DNA from: Stramenopiles sp. TOSAG23-3
Lineage: Eukaryota; Sar
NCBI GenBank assembly: GCA_900128585.1
Contig: LT642274.1
Coordinates: 9,616-22,753 of the forward strand
DNA length: 13,138 nucleotides
Reading direction: 5' to 3'
This document shows positions 1 to 8,174 of the stretch, one piece after another. Position numbers and translations under genes: made by a program. The first letter of the stretch is position 1; the number at the start of each line of letters is the position of its first letter. The notes under the pieces are model-generated. The model worked only from the letters and a program-made list of their open reading frames with translations. It searched no databases and was not told where the DNA came from.

Positions 1-498
1 CGTAGTACTATGGTATTTATATTATACAGTGTAAGCTGAGGAGAAGAAGAAAGCCAAAACTCACTGCTCCGAGGTGGAGAGTTTCTATTCTACCTTCTTC
101 ATAGTCTATGTATTGTACTATCCTATATTAATTTGTACTTGCGAAGAAGAAGAAAACTTTTTATTTTAAAAAAAAAAAGAAAAACAACAAACAAGTAATT
201 ACACTGTAATATTAATAGCAAAAAATTAAAAAAACAAATTCAAACATTGAACAACAAAAAAAGCACATATTAATACGGTAGCGCAGCAGGAAGGGAAGTC
301 TTGATTAATAATAATAATATCGGGTCGAACAAGCATTAGTCTTGTAGAGTTGAACAAGCGAGGTGGGATGTATTTAAAAAGAAATTATGAATAAATTATC
401 AGTGAACTCAAAGCAAGTAAATTTTATGTCGAGTGAAAGCTGAACTGATAGATTATTGAAGGTATTTGTTTTTGGCAGCAAATTTTTGTTGGCGGACC
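1..498. other. AT-rich intergenic spacer upstream of the SPRY gene
   Basis: I see no credible coding region here. The stretch is AT-rich, with a poly-A run near 170-180, GAA microsatellites near 45-55 and 143-153, and an AAT run near 308-320. The octamer GAACAAGC occurs twice (327-334 and 353-360). A TATTTAAAA element at about 369-377 lies some 120 bases before the ATG at 499 and could be a weak TATA-like site, but this is unsupported beyond position. The first bases may belong to the 3' region of a gene outside the window. Confidence 0.6.
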
Positions 499-3180
499 AT
501 GCCTTTGAAGAAAAAAGGCACTCACAAGAGTCATCAAAGCAAAAAGTCACACGGGCGCGATTCAAAAGAAAATGCCGAGCATAAAAACAAGGATGTTGAA
601 AAATCAAAGGGCAGGGGGCATCTTAAAGAGAACCAACCGTCTCTTAAGCATTTGGATGAAAGTCATTCCAAAGCAAAGCACCATCATAAAGGGCACGGGG
701 TGCATAAAGCGCGCCACAAGCATCACAAAAACCATGCTAAAATAACACACGAAGTCGAAGCTGCTGTTGATCAGAAAGTTGAATTAATGAGTACTTCTGC
801 CATCAATTTAGATGAGATCATTAATGAGCATTGGACGTTAAAACAGGACCGTGCCATCGTTCGTGGTCGATGTTTTAATAAGAAGGAAAACTGGCAGGAG
901 ATTGATAAGCAAATCCAGAGGACTAGCCACGATAGACACGTGACCGAAGCAATATTAAAGGAACGCTTACACGCTCTCGAAAGCACGCCATCATTAAGTT
1001 CGAGGTTTGATCTGCTAAAACTATCGGTGGAAGACGAGGTGTTGCAAAAAGGCCCCGGTGCAGCGGCGTCGTTTGGGGTGTTCGAACCCTTTATGAAGAA
1101 GCAAGGCGTTGAAAGTCCGACGAAACGAAGGGAAGGGGACGGGAACTTGCAGATAAAATGTCATTCTAAGTCAAGTAGGGGGAGAGAGCCACCGACGCTC
1201 CAGGCTGTGAAATCTCAAGTGGAGCGATCGTCAAAGCTGCTGAAGGCAGTCTTGACCCACGACCGTGAGGTTTTGGGGGACTTGCTTATCGGTGGTTTAA
1301 GTGCCGACCCGTGCGTGCGGTATGACCATGGAAATAGTGTGCTCTCATTTCATGAAAATTGCGGAGAGTTCAAGAACGAAGTCACAAATGGTTTCTGTGA
1401 TTCAGACGTGTTGGAGTGCTTCCTTAGGTTTGCAGAGGACCCAACCCTGACCTCAAGATTTAAAGAAAATGTGCAAAAGTTGCGAAAATTTATCAAACGA
1501 GAGTCCATAGTTAAAGATGAGTTTCAAAATTCCTTAGATATGGAACTAAACAATGTGGCGGACGAGCTGCATAAAAAGCAGAAGGAAGAGGTAGAGGTAT
1601 CCCTTGACTCTCTTGAAGAGCAACGGTTGGCTGAAATTCGAAAGGTGAATGAAAAGTATGATGCGTTGAAGGTTCAACAGCATGAGGTATGGAAGAAAAC
1701 CCACGATGAGCAGCAATTTATCGTTAAAAACATGTTCAAGGGCGACTCCGATTTCGCTCTACGGGTCGCCTCAAGCAAAATTCAACGTAAACGCAAAAAT
1801 ATTTTGAAGAAAAGCGTAGCAACGATTGAGGAGGACATGAAAAGTGTCTTCCATTACCAGACTCTCGTCCGGCTGTTGGTGTTGTCAGAATATTTGCATG
1901 TAGAGCATTTACGGGACGCCTGTATGGAGCAACTGACACGAGCGCCTGGCTCATATGAAAAAGAGTTGATCCTTGCAAATATTGATAGCCCAGCACTGAA
2001 TAGCTCGCTATTAGATCCATTTACAATCCGAAGCATGATCCAGAGGCTCTCGAACCGTGGGTTATTTGAGCTGATTGCCCAAGGCGACTTGTTCGCGTTC
2101 TGCGAACTTGCGCGTCGGGAATACGATGCGAGGATCAGAGATGCAGAAGACAAGTACACCCAATTAAAGAACGACGAACTTTTACAATTGAGTAATACCT
2201 TAGAAAAGTTAAAGATGGAGAAGCAGACCAAGTTTAGGGGAGACTCTTGGTACCCGGATTTGGACGACGTGCCGGACGGATTTACAAATGATGTAGTCGA
2301 TGTGGAGGACCAGATTGTTGAACCGGCGGGCTGGAGAGCCATTCCCTTTGAAAACGCACTCTTGCACGAAATGCAGCGGCGAAGGTCTTATTCTTCCGTC
2401 AGAATCAATAAAGATAACCTGCCTTCCACAATGAAACTAGAATACAACGGAACTGTGTTGTCATTGACGAAGCCGTTCCAGTACGCCACGGCTCACGCGA
2501 CGTTGCCTCGACGGGCCCATTCCTATGGGAAATGGATATTTGAAATCAAAATATTAGTTTGCCCATCGTTTGAGTCATCTGTTGCGGTCGGTTTTGACGT
2601 TCCCAGGGAACATGTATCGTGGAAACCCTCGTCGGTTGCGGCTACCCCGCGAGGCGCGATTGAAACGATTGGTCAAATAGGACAGAGGGGGGTGGCTGTG
2701 CCTGGAATTACTGTTGGTGGACATGGACGAGCAGGCATTGCCTGGAAAAGTGACGGCAAAAGAGAGAGCAGCATCTCCCTTCTAAACGTAAACGGCAAGT
2801 CTTTTTCTTGGTTTGAATCCTTTGCGAAAAAGGATGTTATAACGATCACTTTAAACCAAGACTGTCCGATCCCGTTTGTGCAATTTTATAAAAATGGAGA
2901 GAAAATGATTGCATCCGACAAGTGCCAGAAATATTTGCGGGGCAGAATTAAAGACCGGTATTGGAAAGAAAAGCGAGAGCACTTAAACCTAGAAGGGTTG
3001 CTGATGGACGGGGATCTTCCGTTGTTGGATTATGAAAATTATGAGCTGCTGCCTGCCGTTTGTTTATATTCTAGTCTAAGAAACGGAAGTCCACGAGTAT
3101 CCTGCAACTTCGGTGGTCCGTTTGAATATCCAGTAGAAGGGCATGAAGGATATGGAGCATCTATTGATAAGAAAAAGTGA
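499..3180 (+). CDS. SPRY-domain protein with coiled coils and a His/Lys-rich N-terminus
   Basis: This is an 893-residue protein encoded by one uninterrupted frame. The open frame extends back to a TTG at 466, but the first ATG is at 499 with A at -3 (GGACCATGC), so I start there. Residues 1-90 are very rich in Lys, His and Ser and are probably disordered and nuclear or nucleic-acid binding (inference). Charged helical stretches at about 325-405 and 540-580 look like coiled coils. Residues 455-530 are helical; the YLHVEHLRDACMEQL stretch (465-479) resembles the helix that follows a BTB domain, but I cannot see a BTB core. Residues about 643-885 form a SPRY domain: the strand YGKWIFEI (686-693), AVGFD (696-700), the FYKNGEKM turn (796-803), LLPAVCLYSS (850-859) and the terminal VSCNFGGPFEYP (867-878). 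SPRY domains are protein-interaction modules, so a scaffold or adaptor role is likely; the partner is unknown. The insert at about 805-845 lengthens the domain beyond the usual size. Confidence 0.85.
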   Translation: MPLKKKGTHKSHQSKKSHGRDSKENAEHKNKDVEKSKGRGHLKENQPSLKHLDESHSKAKHHHKGHGVHKARHKHHKNHAKITHEVEAAVDQKVELMSTSAINLDEIINEHWTLKQDRAIVRGRCFNKKENWQEIDKQIQRTSHDRHVTEAILKERLHALESTPSLSSRFDLLKLSVEDEVLQKGPGAAASFGVFEPFMKKQGVESPTKRREGDGNLQIKCHSKSSRGREPPTLQAVKSQVERSSKLLKAVLTHDREVLGDLLIGGLSADPCVRYDHGNSVLSFHENCGEFKNEVTNGFCDSDVLECFLRFAEDPTLTSRFKENVQKLRKFIKRESIVKDEFQNSLDMELNNVADELHKKQKEEVEVSLDSLEEQRLAEIRKVNEKYDALKVQQHEVWKKTHDEQQFIVKNMFKGDSDFALRVASSKIQRKRKNILKKSVATIEEDMKSVFHYQTLVRLLVLSEYLHVEHLRDACMEQLTRAPGSYEKELILANIDSPALNSSLLDPFTIRSMIQRLSNRGLFELIAQGDLFAFCELARREYDARIRDAEDKYTQLKNDELLQLSNTLEKLKMEKQTKFRGDSWYPDLDDVPDGFTNDVVDVEDQIVEPAGWRAIPFENALLHEMQRRRSYSSVRINKDNLPSTMKLEYNGTVLSLTKPFQYATAHATLPRRAHSYGKWIFEIKILVCPSFESSVAVGFDVPREHVSWKPSSVAATPRGAIETIGQIGQRGVAVPGITVGGHGRAGIAWKSDGKRESSISLLNVNGKSFSWFESFAKKDVITITLNQDCPIPFVQFYKNGEKMIASDKCQKYLRGRIKDRYWKEKREHLNLEGLLMDGDLPLLDYENYELLPAVCLYSSLRNGSPRVSCNFGGPFEYPVEGHEGYGASIDKKK

Positions 3181-3270
3181 GAACTTTGTTCGGCCTCTAA
3201 AAGAATGAGATGCATGCATGATGAAATAATATGATATCCTGACATATACAACAACAATCTGTACAAAAAC

Positions 3271-3286
3271 TACCTGGTACCAGGTA
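3271..3286. repeat. Perfect 16-bp palindrome TACCTGGTACCAGGTA
   Basis: The sequence equals its own reverse complement over 16 bases and lies 91 bases after the SPRY gene stop. It is less AT-rich than its surroundings. It could be a dimeric protein-binding site or a chance palindrome. A related interrupted copy, TACCTG-N7-CAGGTA, lies at 8251-8269. Confidence 0.6.
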
Positions 3287-3414
3287 ATTATATACAACAC
3301 CACAACCGGTATAAAAGTAGAAGGATTAGACAGGACAGAAGAAGAAAGAGAGGAACTCCTCCGTCTAAATTATTTGTCGTATAATTATAATATTCTATTG
3401 TTCTTTTTTAGGAA

Positions 3415-3461
3415 ATTATTTTTTTTTTTGTGTCTTTTTTTTTTTCAAAAAAAAAAATAAT
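3415..3461. repeat. A/T hairpin with 16-bp perfect arms
   Basis: Arms 3415-3430 (ATTA, eleven T, G) and 3446-3461 (C, eleven A, TAAT) are exact reverse complements around a 15-base T-rich loop. Further pairable segments lie outside it: TATTCTAT at 3391-3398 with ATAGAATA at 3472-3479, and GTTCTTTTT at 3400-3408 with AAAAAGAAC at 3479-3487. It lies midway between two co-oriented genes, so a role in transcript termination or nucleosome exclusion is possible but inferred. Confidence 0.6.
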
Positions 3462-3755
3462 ATTATAATAGATAGAATAAAAAGAACTTACTTGTTTGTT
3501 AGTAGTCGTCTACAACATCTTTATTTATAATTAACCAAGAAGAAGCTGGAAAATCTGGCACAATTACTTGGCGCAGCAATACGATACGTACACATCTTCA
3601 ACGATTTGAAGCAATCGAACGCTCACTTCTTATACGAAAAATTTCGTTTGACGTACTGCCCGCTGTTCACCTACCTTGGGCAGCCTCTTTAAACGTGCAA
3701 TTGTCTAGTGGTTTTGGGGCGAAGAGCCTGCTTGCTCGAAGTTTTGCTGGTTCCT

Positions 3756-4895
3756 ATGGCTTCGTTGGCGATAAAACCTTCTACTGCAGCTTTGGGAGAC
3801 CAGTTTTGCGACGATGTTTGTGCGATATGTGAGACTTCGTATGACCTTAGGGTGTGCGATGGATTTTGTTTCCGTTCTTTTCACGCGGACTGCGTGGAAG
3901 CCGATAATAGACCGCCGACAGAGGCCGGGCAATATTGGGCATGCTACGACTGCTTGCACGGGATTCATCGGTGCTTCGGCTGCAAACAGTATGGGAAAGA
4001 TGATCATATGGCAATGATACCGTGTACTATTCCTACGTGCGGGATACGATATCATAAAAAATGTCTTCCCAATGTAAAGGATATGTCTTTAGTGGATGAT
4101 GAATTTCTTGATAATTTTGTGTGTCCTTTTCATGCGTGCACAACCTGTGGTAACAGCGATTCGTTTGCCTTGCTCAAGTGTTTCCGTTGTCCAACTGCAT
4201 ATTGTAACAAGTGCGCACCAAGTTCCATCATCAATCTTTCAAGCAAATTGTTTGTTTGTAAGCGCCATTCCGTCGAGTCTAGAGTTCTTGGTGCGATACC
4301 AATGAAGATGATAAAGCGCTTGCGAGTTGCTCCTCTAAGAAAACGGTGCCGATTACCATCAAAGTTTGGCTATAATTTTGGAACAAATGTCGAAAACGGC
4401 TCAGTGAAGGACAATGTTGTTGGTACGAAACGGGTTCGGCCGGTTGAAAAGGTCAAAGATACGGTCAATTGGGGGGACATGAATACTTCTGCGGCTTTGG
4501 TTATGGGCAAGTCAGGAAAAGTAGAAAGTGCGTTACAATCACAACCAGGAAAATCGCTTGCGAACAGTTCCCTGGATGCGATAAAGGAGAGAATGCAGGA
4601 AAGGGAGAAGGTAATAAAACGTAGAAAATTGAAGCACGATCAAAAAGAACAAGACGAGAAAAAGCAGCTGGAAAATGTGAAGGTGTACGCAAAACTGTCG
4701 TCTGAGGCGAGAAAAATAGAACGGAGTAAGCCGAGAATGAGGACTGCCCAGGACATGCTGAAGGTACATTCAAAAATACTCAAAAGAGTAAAAGGTTGGA
4801 TTGATCAACGCAAAGAGGTGATCGGAAAACGGGAAGACTTTCTCGAATTCCTTGATTACAAGTACAAGGAAAGCAACGTGGTCAAAACTGGTTAA
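3756..4895 (+). CDS. Triple PHD-finger protein (NSD/EDM2-type zinc-finger array)
   Basis: The protein has 379 residues. The frame is open from a GTG at 3708, but the first ATG is at 3756 (CCTATGG), chosen as the start. Three adjacent zinc fingers fill residues 22-171. Finger 1 is C4HC3 (C22, C25, C34, C38, H43, C46, C63, C66). Finger 2 is C4HC2H (C73, C76, C90, C95, H100, C103, C123, H126). Finger 3 is C128, C131, C142, C145, C150, C153, C168, H171, with Cys at the usual His position. The order, the CPFHAC junction and the CFRCPTAYC motif recall the PHD array of NSD histone methyltransferases and plant EDM2. Those proteins go on to a SET or methyltransferase-like domain; here residues 180-379 are Lys/Arg-rich with predicted helices (285-310, 335-365) and no catalytic motif. 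A chromatin-reader role in the nucleus is likely; the recognised mark is unknown. Confidence 0.88.
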   Translation: MASLAIKPSTAALGDQFCDDVCAICETSYDLRVCDGFCFRSFHADCVEADNRPPTEAGQYWACYDCLHGIHRCFGCKQYGKDDHMAMIPCTIPTCGIRYHKKCLPNVKDMSLVDDEFLDNFVCPFHACTTCGNSDSFALLKCFRCPTAYCNKCAPSSIINLSSKLFVCKRHSVESRVLGAIPMKMIKRLRVAPLRKRCRLPSKFGYNFGTNVENGSVKDNVVGTKRVRPVEKVKDTVNWGDMNTSAALVMGKSGKVESALQSQPGKSLANSSLDAIKERMQEREKVIKRRKLKHDQKEQDEKKQLENVKVYAKLSSEARKIERSKPRMRTAQDMLKVHSKILKRVKGWIDQRKEVIGKREDFLEFLDYKYKESNVVKTG

Positions 4896-5028
4896 GTGTT
4901 AAATGTGATATTAAACCAAAATATTGGCTGTTATTTAAAGCAGTAATTAAACTTTATCTTCTTCGTGTACCGCGAATGTAAATCTGCTCCTTTCTGAAAA
5001 TTAAAGTGTCAGAATATATTTCTCGATT

Positions 5029-5082
5029 TAAATAACAGCCAATTTTCTTGTTTTTTAAAACAAGAAAATTGGCTGTTATTTA
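5029..5082. repeat. Near-perfect hairpin: 26-bp arms, 2-base loop
   Basis: Positions 5029-5054 and 5057-5082 are exact reverse complements separated by TT at 5055-5056. The arms are a forward and a reverse copy of the local repeat unit placed head to head. In RNA from either strand this would fold into a long stable stem. Its place between two convergent genes suits a bidirectional transcript-end structure, which is inference. Confidence 0.8.
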
Positions 5083-5107
5083 TTATTATTATTAGAGTAA
5101 ATAGTAT

Positions 5108-5161
5108 GTAATTAAATTTAGCTTCCTATATAATTTCTTAAGTAATTAAATTTAGCTTCCT
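5108..5161. repeat. 20-bp direct repeat pair
   Basis: GTAATTAAATTTAGCTTCCT occurs at 5108-5127 and again, identical, at 5142-5161, with a 14-base A/T spacer. This looks like a local duplication and is distinct from the AACAGCCAATTTT repeat family around it. Confidence 0.75.
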
Positions 5162-5409
5162 CATAGACCCTAATCCTAACTTTGTTCCAATTTTTTGTTT
5201 TTGAAAAAAAAAGAAGATTAAAAAACAAAGAAAATTGGCTTTATTTATTAGTCTAATAAGTAACAGCCAATTTTTCGTTTTTATTAAAGTAATTATAATA
5301 TGATGTAGTGCTTTAAATAACAGCCAATTTTTCGTTTTTATGAAGAAGAAACTCATAGTGCGGAGTACTAAAATAACAGCCTAATTTTTCGTTTTTAAAA
5401 ACTTAAAAT

Positions 5410-7899
5410 TTAATCAGTAGGCGTGGCAGCAATCCCGAAAAGTTCAAACCATGGACTTGATAAAGCTTGCTTGGCAGTTGCACGATCAGATGGATTTACA
5501 ACTAACAGGTCCAAGATCAACTGCTTTGCTTCCGATGTCGTGCTCTCAAAGCAGCTGCCTGAAAAGCTCACTGTGCTGCTCACACATTTTTCGTAAGGGC
5601 GAAACGGAGAATACCCCGCGAGCAGCTCGAACATAATAATTCCAACACTCCACAAATCTGCAGATTTTCCGTATGCCTCCTTTAGCAGGATTTCCGGTGC
5701 AATATATCCTGGTGTGCCGCACACTCCAGTAAATGGAACTTTGTGCACGTCCCCGGTCAACCTAAAGTATTTTACATTTGGTACCTTTCGTGCCAGTCCA
5801 AAGTCGCATATCTGAACGCGGCCAATATTCTCGTTGACTATACCGCTGCCGGGAGTGTAATTACTATGCGTTGCCGTACTGTTTCCAAACCCGTACTTGC
5901 CCTCTTGGTTCACAATTGGCGCCTTGTTTAGCAATATATTGTCCGGCTTTAAATCCGAATGCAGAATTCCGTTGTCATGCAAATGAGAAACCGCGAGCAG
6001 CAGTTCGTGCACTATCTGGCACGCACTTCGCTCCGGAAGGCGCCCATAGTAACACTCGGCCAAAGTCCCTTCCGTGGCTTGCTCCATCACCAAGTGAAGG
6101 GAGTTTTCATCCTCATACACTTCATACAGCTGCACAATGTTAGGGTGGTGGAATCGCAAGTGAATCTCAATCTCGGTGCGTACACTCTGCCGCTCGACCT
6201 CTGTAATCAAATATTTTTTATTGATGGACTTGATCGCAAACTCCCCGCCAAGTTTCTTGTGCTTGCATTTATAAACACGAGAATATGTGCCATAGCCGGA
6301 GGCAAATTTCTCTGTTTCGTAAATATCAGAGACGGCCGTGTGGTGGATAAACCATGGTTTCAACTCGTCGAAGCTTTTTGCCTTTGGAGAGTTGTCTTCG
6401 GGTTCCAATGCATACAGACGCGCTTTGGGCTGTTCCGTGTTGACACTCAACACTGTCGGATTTGACGAAGGCAGCGCCTCGCTTTTTTTCAGAGCGCTCA
6501 CTCCAGTGGAGAGCGCAAGTGGGGGGATTGAATCGGGAGAGACTTCCACCTGAAACCGCAAAACAGGAGAGACGTGAATGGATTTATCAGAATTTTTTAG
6601 TGCTGTTGCGCGCTCGTCTTTGCTTTTGGATTGGGTGTTTTCCACTCTCGGTTTTTCATAGAAAGTGTCGTTTTTGTCTATTGGCAAATGAACCGTCCAG
6701 TTTTTCTTCTTCAATTGTATGCCATGTCCGGTCAATGGCATTGGTGGAACCTTCTCCCGCCGGGACCCGTCAGGCGCGGCTGGCTCTTCCCACTTTTTTC
6801 CAATCAAGTTAAACGATTGGCCCATAAAAGACTCCACCTCTCCCCCACTATTCCGTGCGCTACGGTGTGTTTTGCCTGGACTTGCCCGATGTCTACTGTT
6901 CGTGCTTTCTATTAAACGCGCCTCGCCTATGTGGTTGTACACCATATGGTCCGGATCACTTTTCGATCGCTCTTGTACCGGCCTGGCACCGGCCATGCTC
7001 TGGTTGGACTCCATGGCAATCTTTGTCCGCAGTCTCAAACTCTCCTTGAAATTTGCCAAATAATTTTTCCCCTTTGTTTTTCCTGTATCGATGGGACCTT
7101 CAAGGGTCTTTGCATCGGTGCCCATGCCCTTCTCCAAAATTTCCCGCCTCTTTCCCGCTCGCTTTGAAGCAATTTCCGCAGCGTAAAGAATCCAGTCATC
7201 ATTCGAGTCGCTAAACCCTCTCAACTTGGAGACTGACGGTATCTTTCGCTTGAACTCCTTGCGTGGGTCGCTTGTGTTGCGCTGACGAGATTCTCGGAGA
7301 GATTCGAAGCTCTTTCCAGCACTCCTAGTTGCGCTGGACAGAAATCCCAACTCGTCGTTTTTATTTACAATAGCCCCGCCATCAGTGCCGCCCTTTCCCC
7401 GTTCCGCAATGCTAAACTGGCCTCTGACGCTGTAGTCGGTATCAAAAAATGAGGACGCCGCGGTAACAACTGTCGGCGGAATTTTCCGTTTGAATTTTGG
7501 GCTCCATGTTTCCCAGATTTCAGCTGATTTGCTGTTGTATGATGCTGATTTTTCTGTGTGGTTTCGCGCTTCTAACGTGTTCGCGGGCTTCGACTTGTTG
7601 AGCAGCTTCCTCTCGTAGCGCCTTCTCAGCTTGTTGAATTGTAAATGGTTGTGAAACGTGCCTGTGTGCGGGTTTTGCCGAATACTTTTTCGCTTCTCCC
7701 ACTCCTCCTCCGGTATAATTTGGTTGTTGAAATACTTTGCCCCCACATTTCCTGCAGTCGGGGCGTGATGAAATGTTCCAAGGTAAGGGTTCCGAGACGA
7801 CATCCTTGCAAAAACCTTGTACCCCCGCTTCCTGTTGCCGCCACCACTGCCGTGGCCTTCGTCATTCATTTGCATAGCCACAGACCTGACCCTCCGCAT
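5410..7899 (-). CDS. Protein Ser/Thr kinase, CAMK-like, C-terminal catalytic domain
   Basis: The protein has 829 residues and starts at the ATG at 7899-7897 (AAACATGCG, A at -3). Residues 1-515 are a low-complexity basic/Ser-rich region with no recognised domain, containing two NPxxGTFH motifs (37-44, 76-83) and two FKRKIP motifs (136-141, 216-221). The kinase domain spans about 526-819. Visible elements are the glycine loop GYGTYSRV (535-542), AIK lysine K557, helix-C E576, the catalytic loop HSDLKPDN (647-654, base D649), DFG (699-701), CGTPGYIAPE (727-736), DLWSVG (748-753) and the R806 of NPSDRA. All catalytic residues are present, so activity is expected. The HRD arginine is Ser648, a non-RD arrangement. 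An insert of roughly 30 residues separates the catalytic loop from DFG (658-692), and the activation segment is long (38 residues). The APE region and the C-lobe resemble the CAMK group; the substrate is unknown. The ORF ends in a repeat-rich spacer. Confidence 0.9.
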   Translation of the reverse strand: MRRVRSVAMQMNDEGHGSGGGNRKRGYKVFARMSSRNPYLGTFHHAPTAGNVGAKYFNNQIIPEEEWEKRKSIRQNPHTGTFHNHLQFNKLRRRYERKLLNKSKPANTLEARNHTEKSASYNSKSAEIWETWSPKFKRKIPPTVVTAASSFFDTDYSVRGQFSIAERGKGGTDGGAIVNKNDELGFLSSATRSAGKSFESLRESRQRNTSDPRKEFKRKIPSVSKLRGFSDSNDDWILYAAEIASKRAGKRREILEKGMGTDAKTLEGPIDTGKTKGKNYLANFKESLRLRTKIAMESNQSMAGARPVQERSKSDPDHMVYNHIGEARLIESTNSRHRASPGKTHRSARNSGGEVESFMGQSFNLIGKKWEEPAAPDGSRREKVPPMPLTGHGIQLKKKNWTVHLPIDKNDTFYEKPRVENTQSKSKDERATALKNSDKSIHVSPVLRFQVEVSPDSIPPLALSTGVSALKKSEALPSSNPTVLSVNTEQPKARLYALEPEDNSPKAKSFDELKPWFIHHTAVSDIYETEKFASGYGTYSRVYKCKHKKLGGEFAIKSINKKYLITEVERQSVRTEIEIHLRFHHPNIVQLYEVYEDENSLHLVMEQATEGTLAECYYGRLPERSACQIVHELLLAVSHLHDNGILHSDLKPDNILLNKAPIVNQEGKYGFGNSTATHSNYTPGSGIVNENIGRVQICDFGLARKVPNVKYFRLTGDVHKVPFTGVCGTPGYIAPEILLKEAYGKSADLWSVGIIMFELLAGYSPFRPYEKCVSSTVSFSGSCFESTTSEAKQLILDLLVVNPSDRATAKQALSSPWFELFGIAATPTD

Positions 7900-8149
7900 G
7901 TTTGAACACTGGGAAAATCTCTCTCTCTCTCTCTTGGTGGCTATATTGTAAACAGGGGGTCAATGGTTCATAAAACGTTTTTATTCCCTGTTGTGAACCA
8001 TTTTGTCTTCTTCGAATACATACATGCTTACAAAAGCGTTAAATACAAAAACACGAGACACAAGAAATAAAAAAAGAAGAGATAATAAAATAATTATTAT
8101 TATTATAGTTTTTTTTTTTTATTATTATTATTATTTTTTTTTTCATCAT

Positions 8150-8174
8150 GGTGGTGGAGGAGGGGGAGAGGAGG
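8150..8174 (+). repeat. G-rich island (GGTGGTGGAGGAGGGGG-type)
   Basis: Seven G runs of two to five bases are packed in 25 bases, between a long T/ATT tract and GATGATGAT repeats. It could form a two-tier G-quadruplex on the + strand. It is the only such patch in this otherwise AT-rich spacer. Confidence 0.5.

Larger units (their letters stand above)
3181..3755. other. AT-rich spacer between two co-oriented genes
   Basis: This spacer should hold the 3' end of the SPRY gene and the promoter of the PHD gene. It contains a perfect 16-bp palindrome (3271-3286), a purine-rich tract with GAA units (3338-3356), and an A/T hairpin at 3415-3461. Beyond about 3490 the sequence becomes more mixed and probably includes the promoter and 5' leader of the PHD gene. 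I see no supported coding region. Confidence 0.6.
4923..5397. repeat. Family of direct and inverted 17-27-bp repeats (AAATAACAGCCAATTTTTCG type)
   Basis: Forward copies lie at 5030-5054, 5261-5283, 5315-5340 and 5371-5397. A truncated forward copy (CCAATTTTTTGTTTTT) is at 5187-5202. Reverse copies lie at 4923-4939, 5057-5081 and 5231-5247. The copies at 5261, 5315 and 5371 share the tail TTTTTCGTTTTTA almost exactly; the last has one extra T in CCTAATT. I did not notice another copy elsewhere in the window. The unit could be a mobile-element remnant, a locally amplified sequence, or a transcript-end element serving both convergent genes. Confidence 0.8.
4896..5409. other. Convergent spacer with a short repeat family
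   Basis: This spacer lies between the stop codons of the PHD gene (+) and the kinase gene (-), so both transcripts should end in it. It is AT-rich and dominated by direct and inverted copies of a roughly 26-bp unit containing AACAGCCAATTTT, plus a 20-bp direct repeat at 5108-5127 and 5142-5161. I see no coding region. Confidence 0.7.

Noticed and set aside
272-350. tRNA-like A-box (TAGCGCAGCAGG) followed by GGGTCGAAC
   Set aside because: The B-box match is poor and no acceptor or anticodon stem pairs, so it is not a tRNA gene.
466-498. TTG-initiated extension of the SPRY gene
   Set aside because: Eukaryotic initiation at TTG is rare and the ATG at 499 has a good context.
3708-3755. GTG-initiated extension of the PHD gene
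   Set aside because: No ATG; the first in-frame ATG is at 3756, just before the first zinc finger.
5959-7063. Several plus-strand frames of 90-168 codons inside the kinase gene
   Set aside because: They are antisense to conserved kinase motifs and show no domain of their own.
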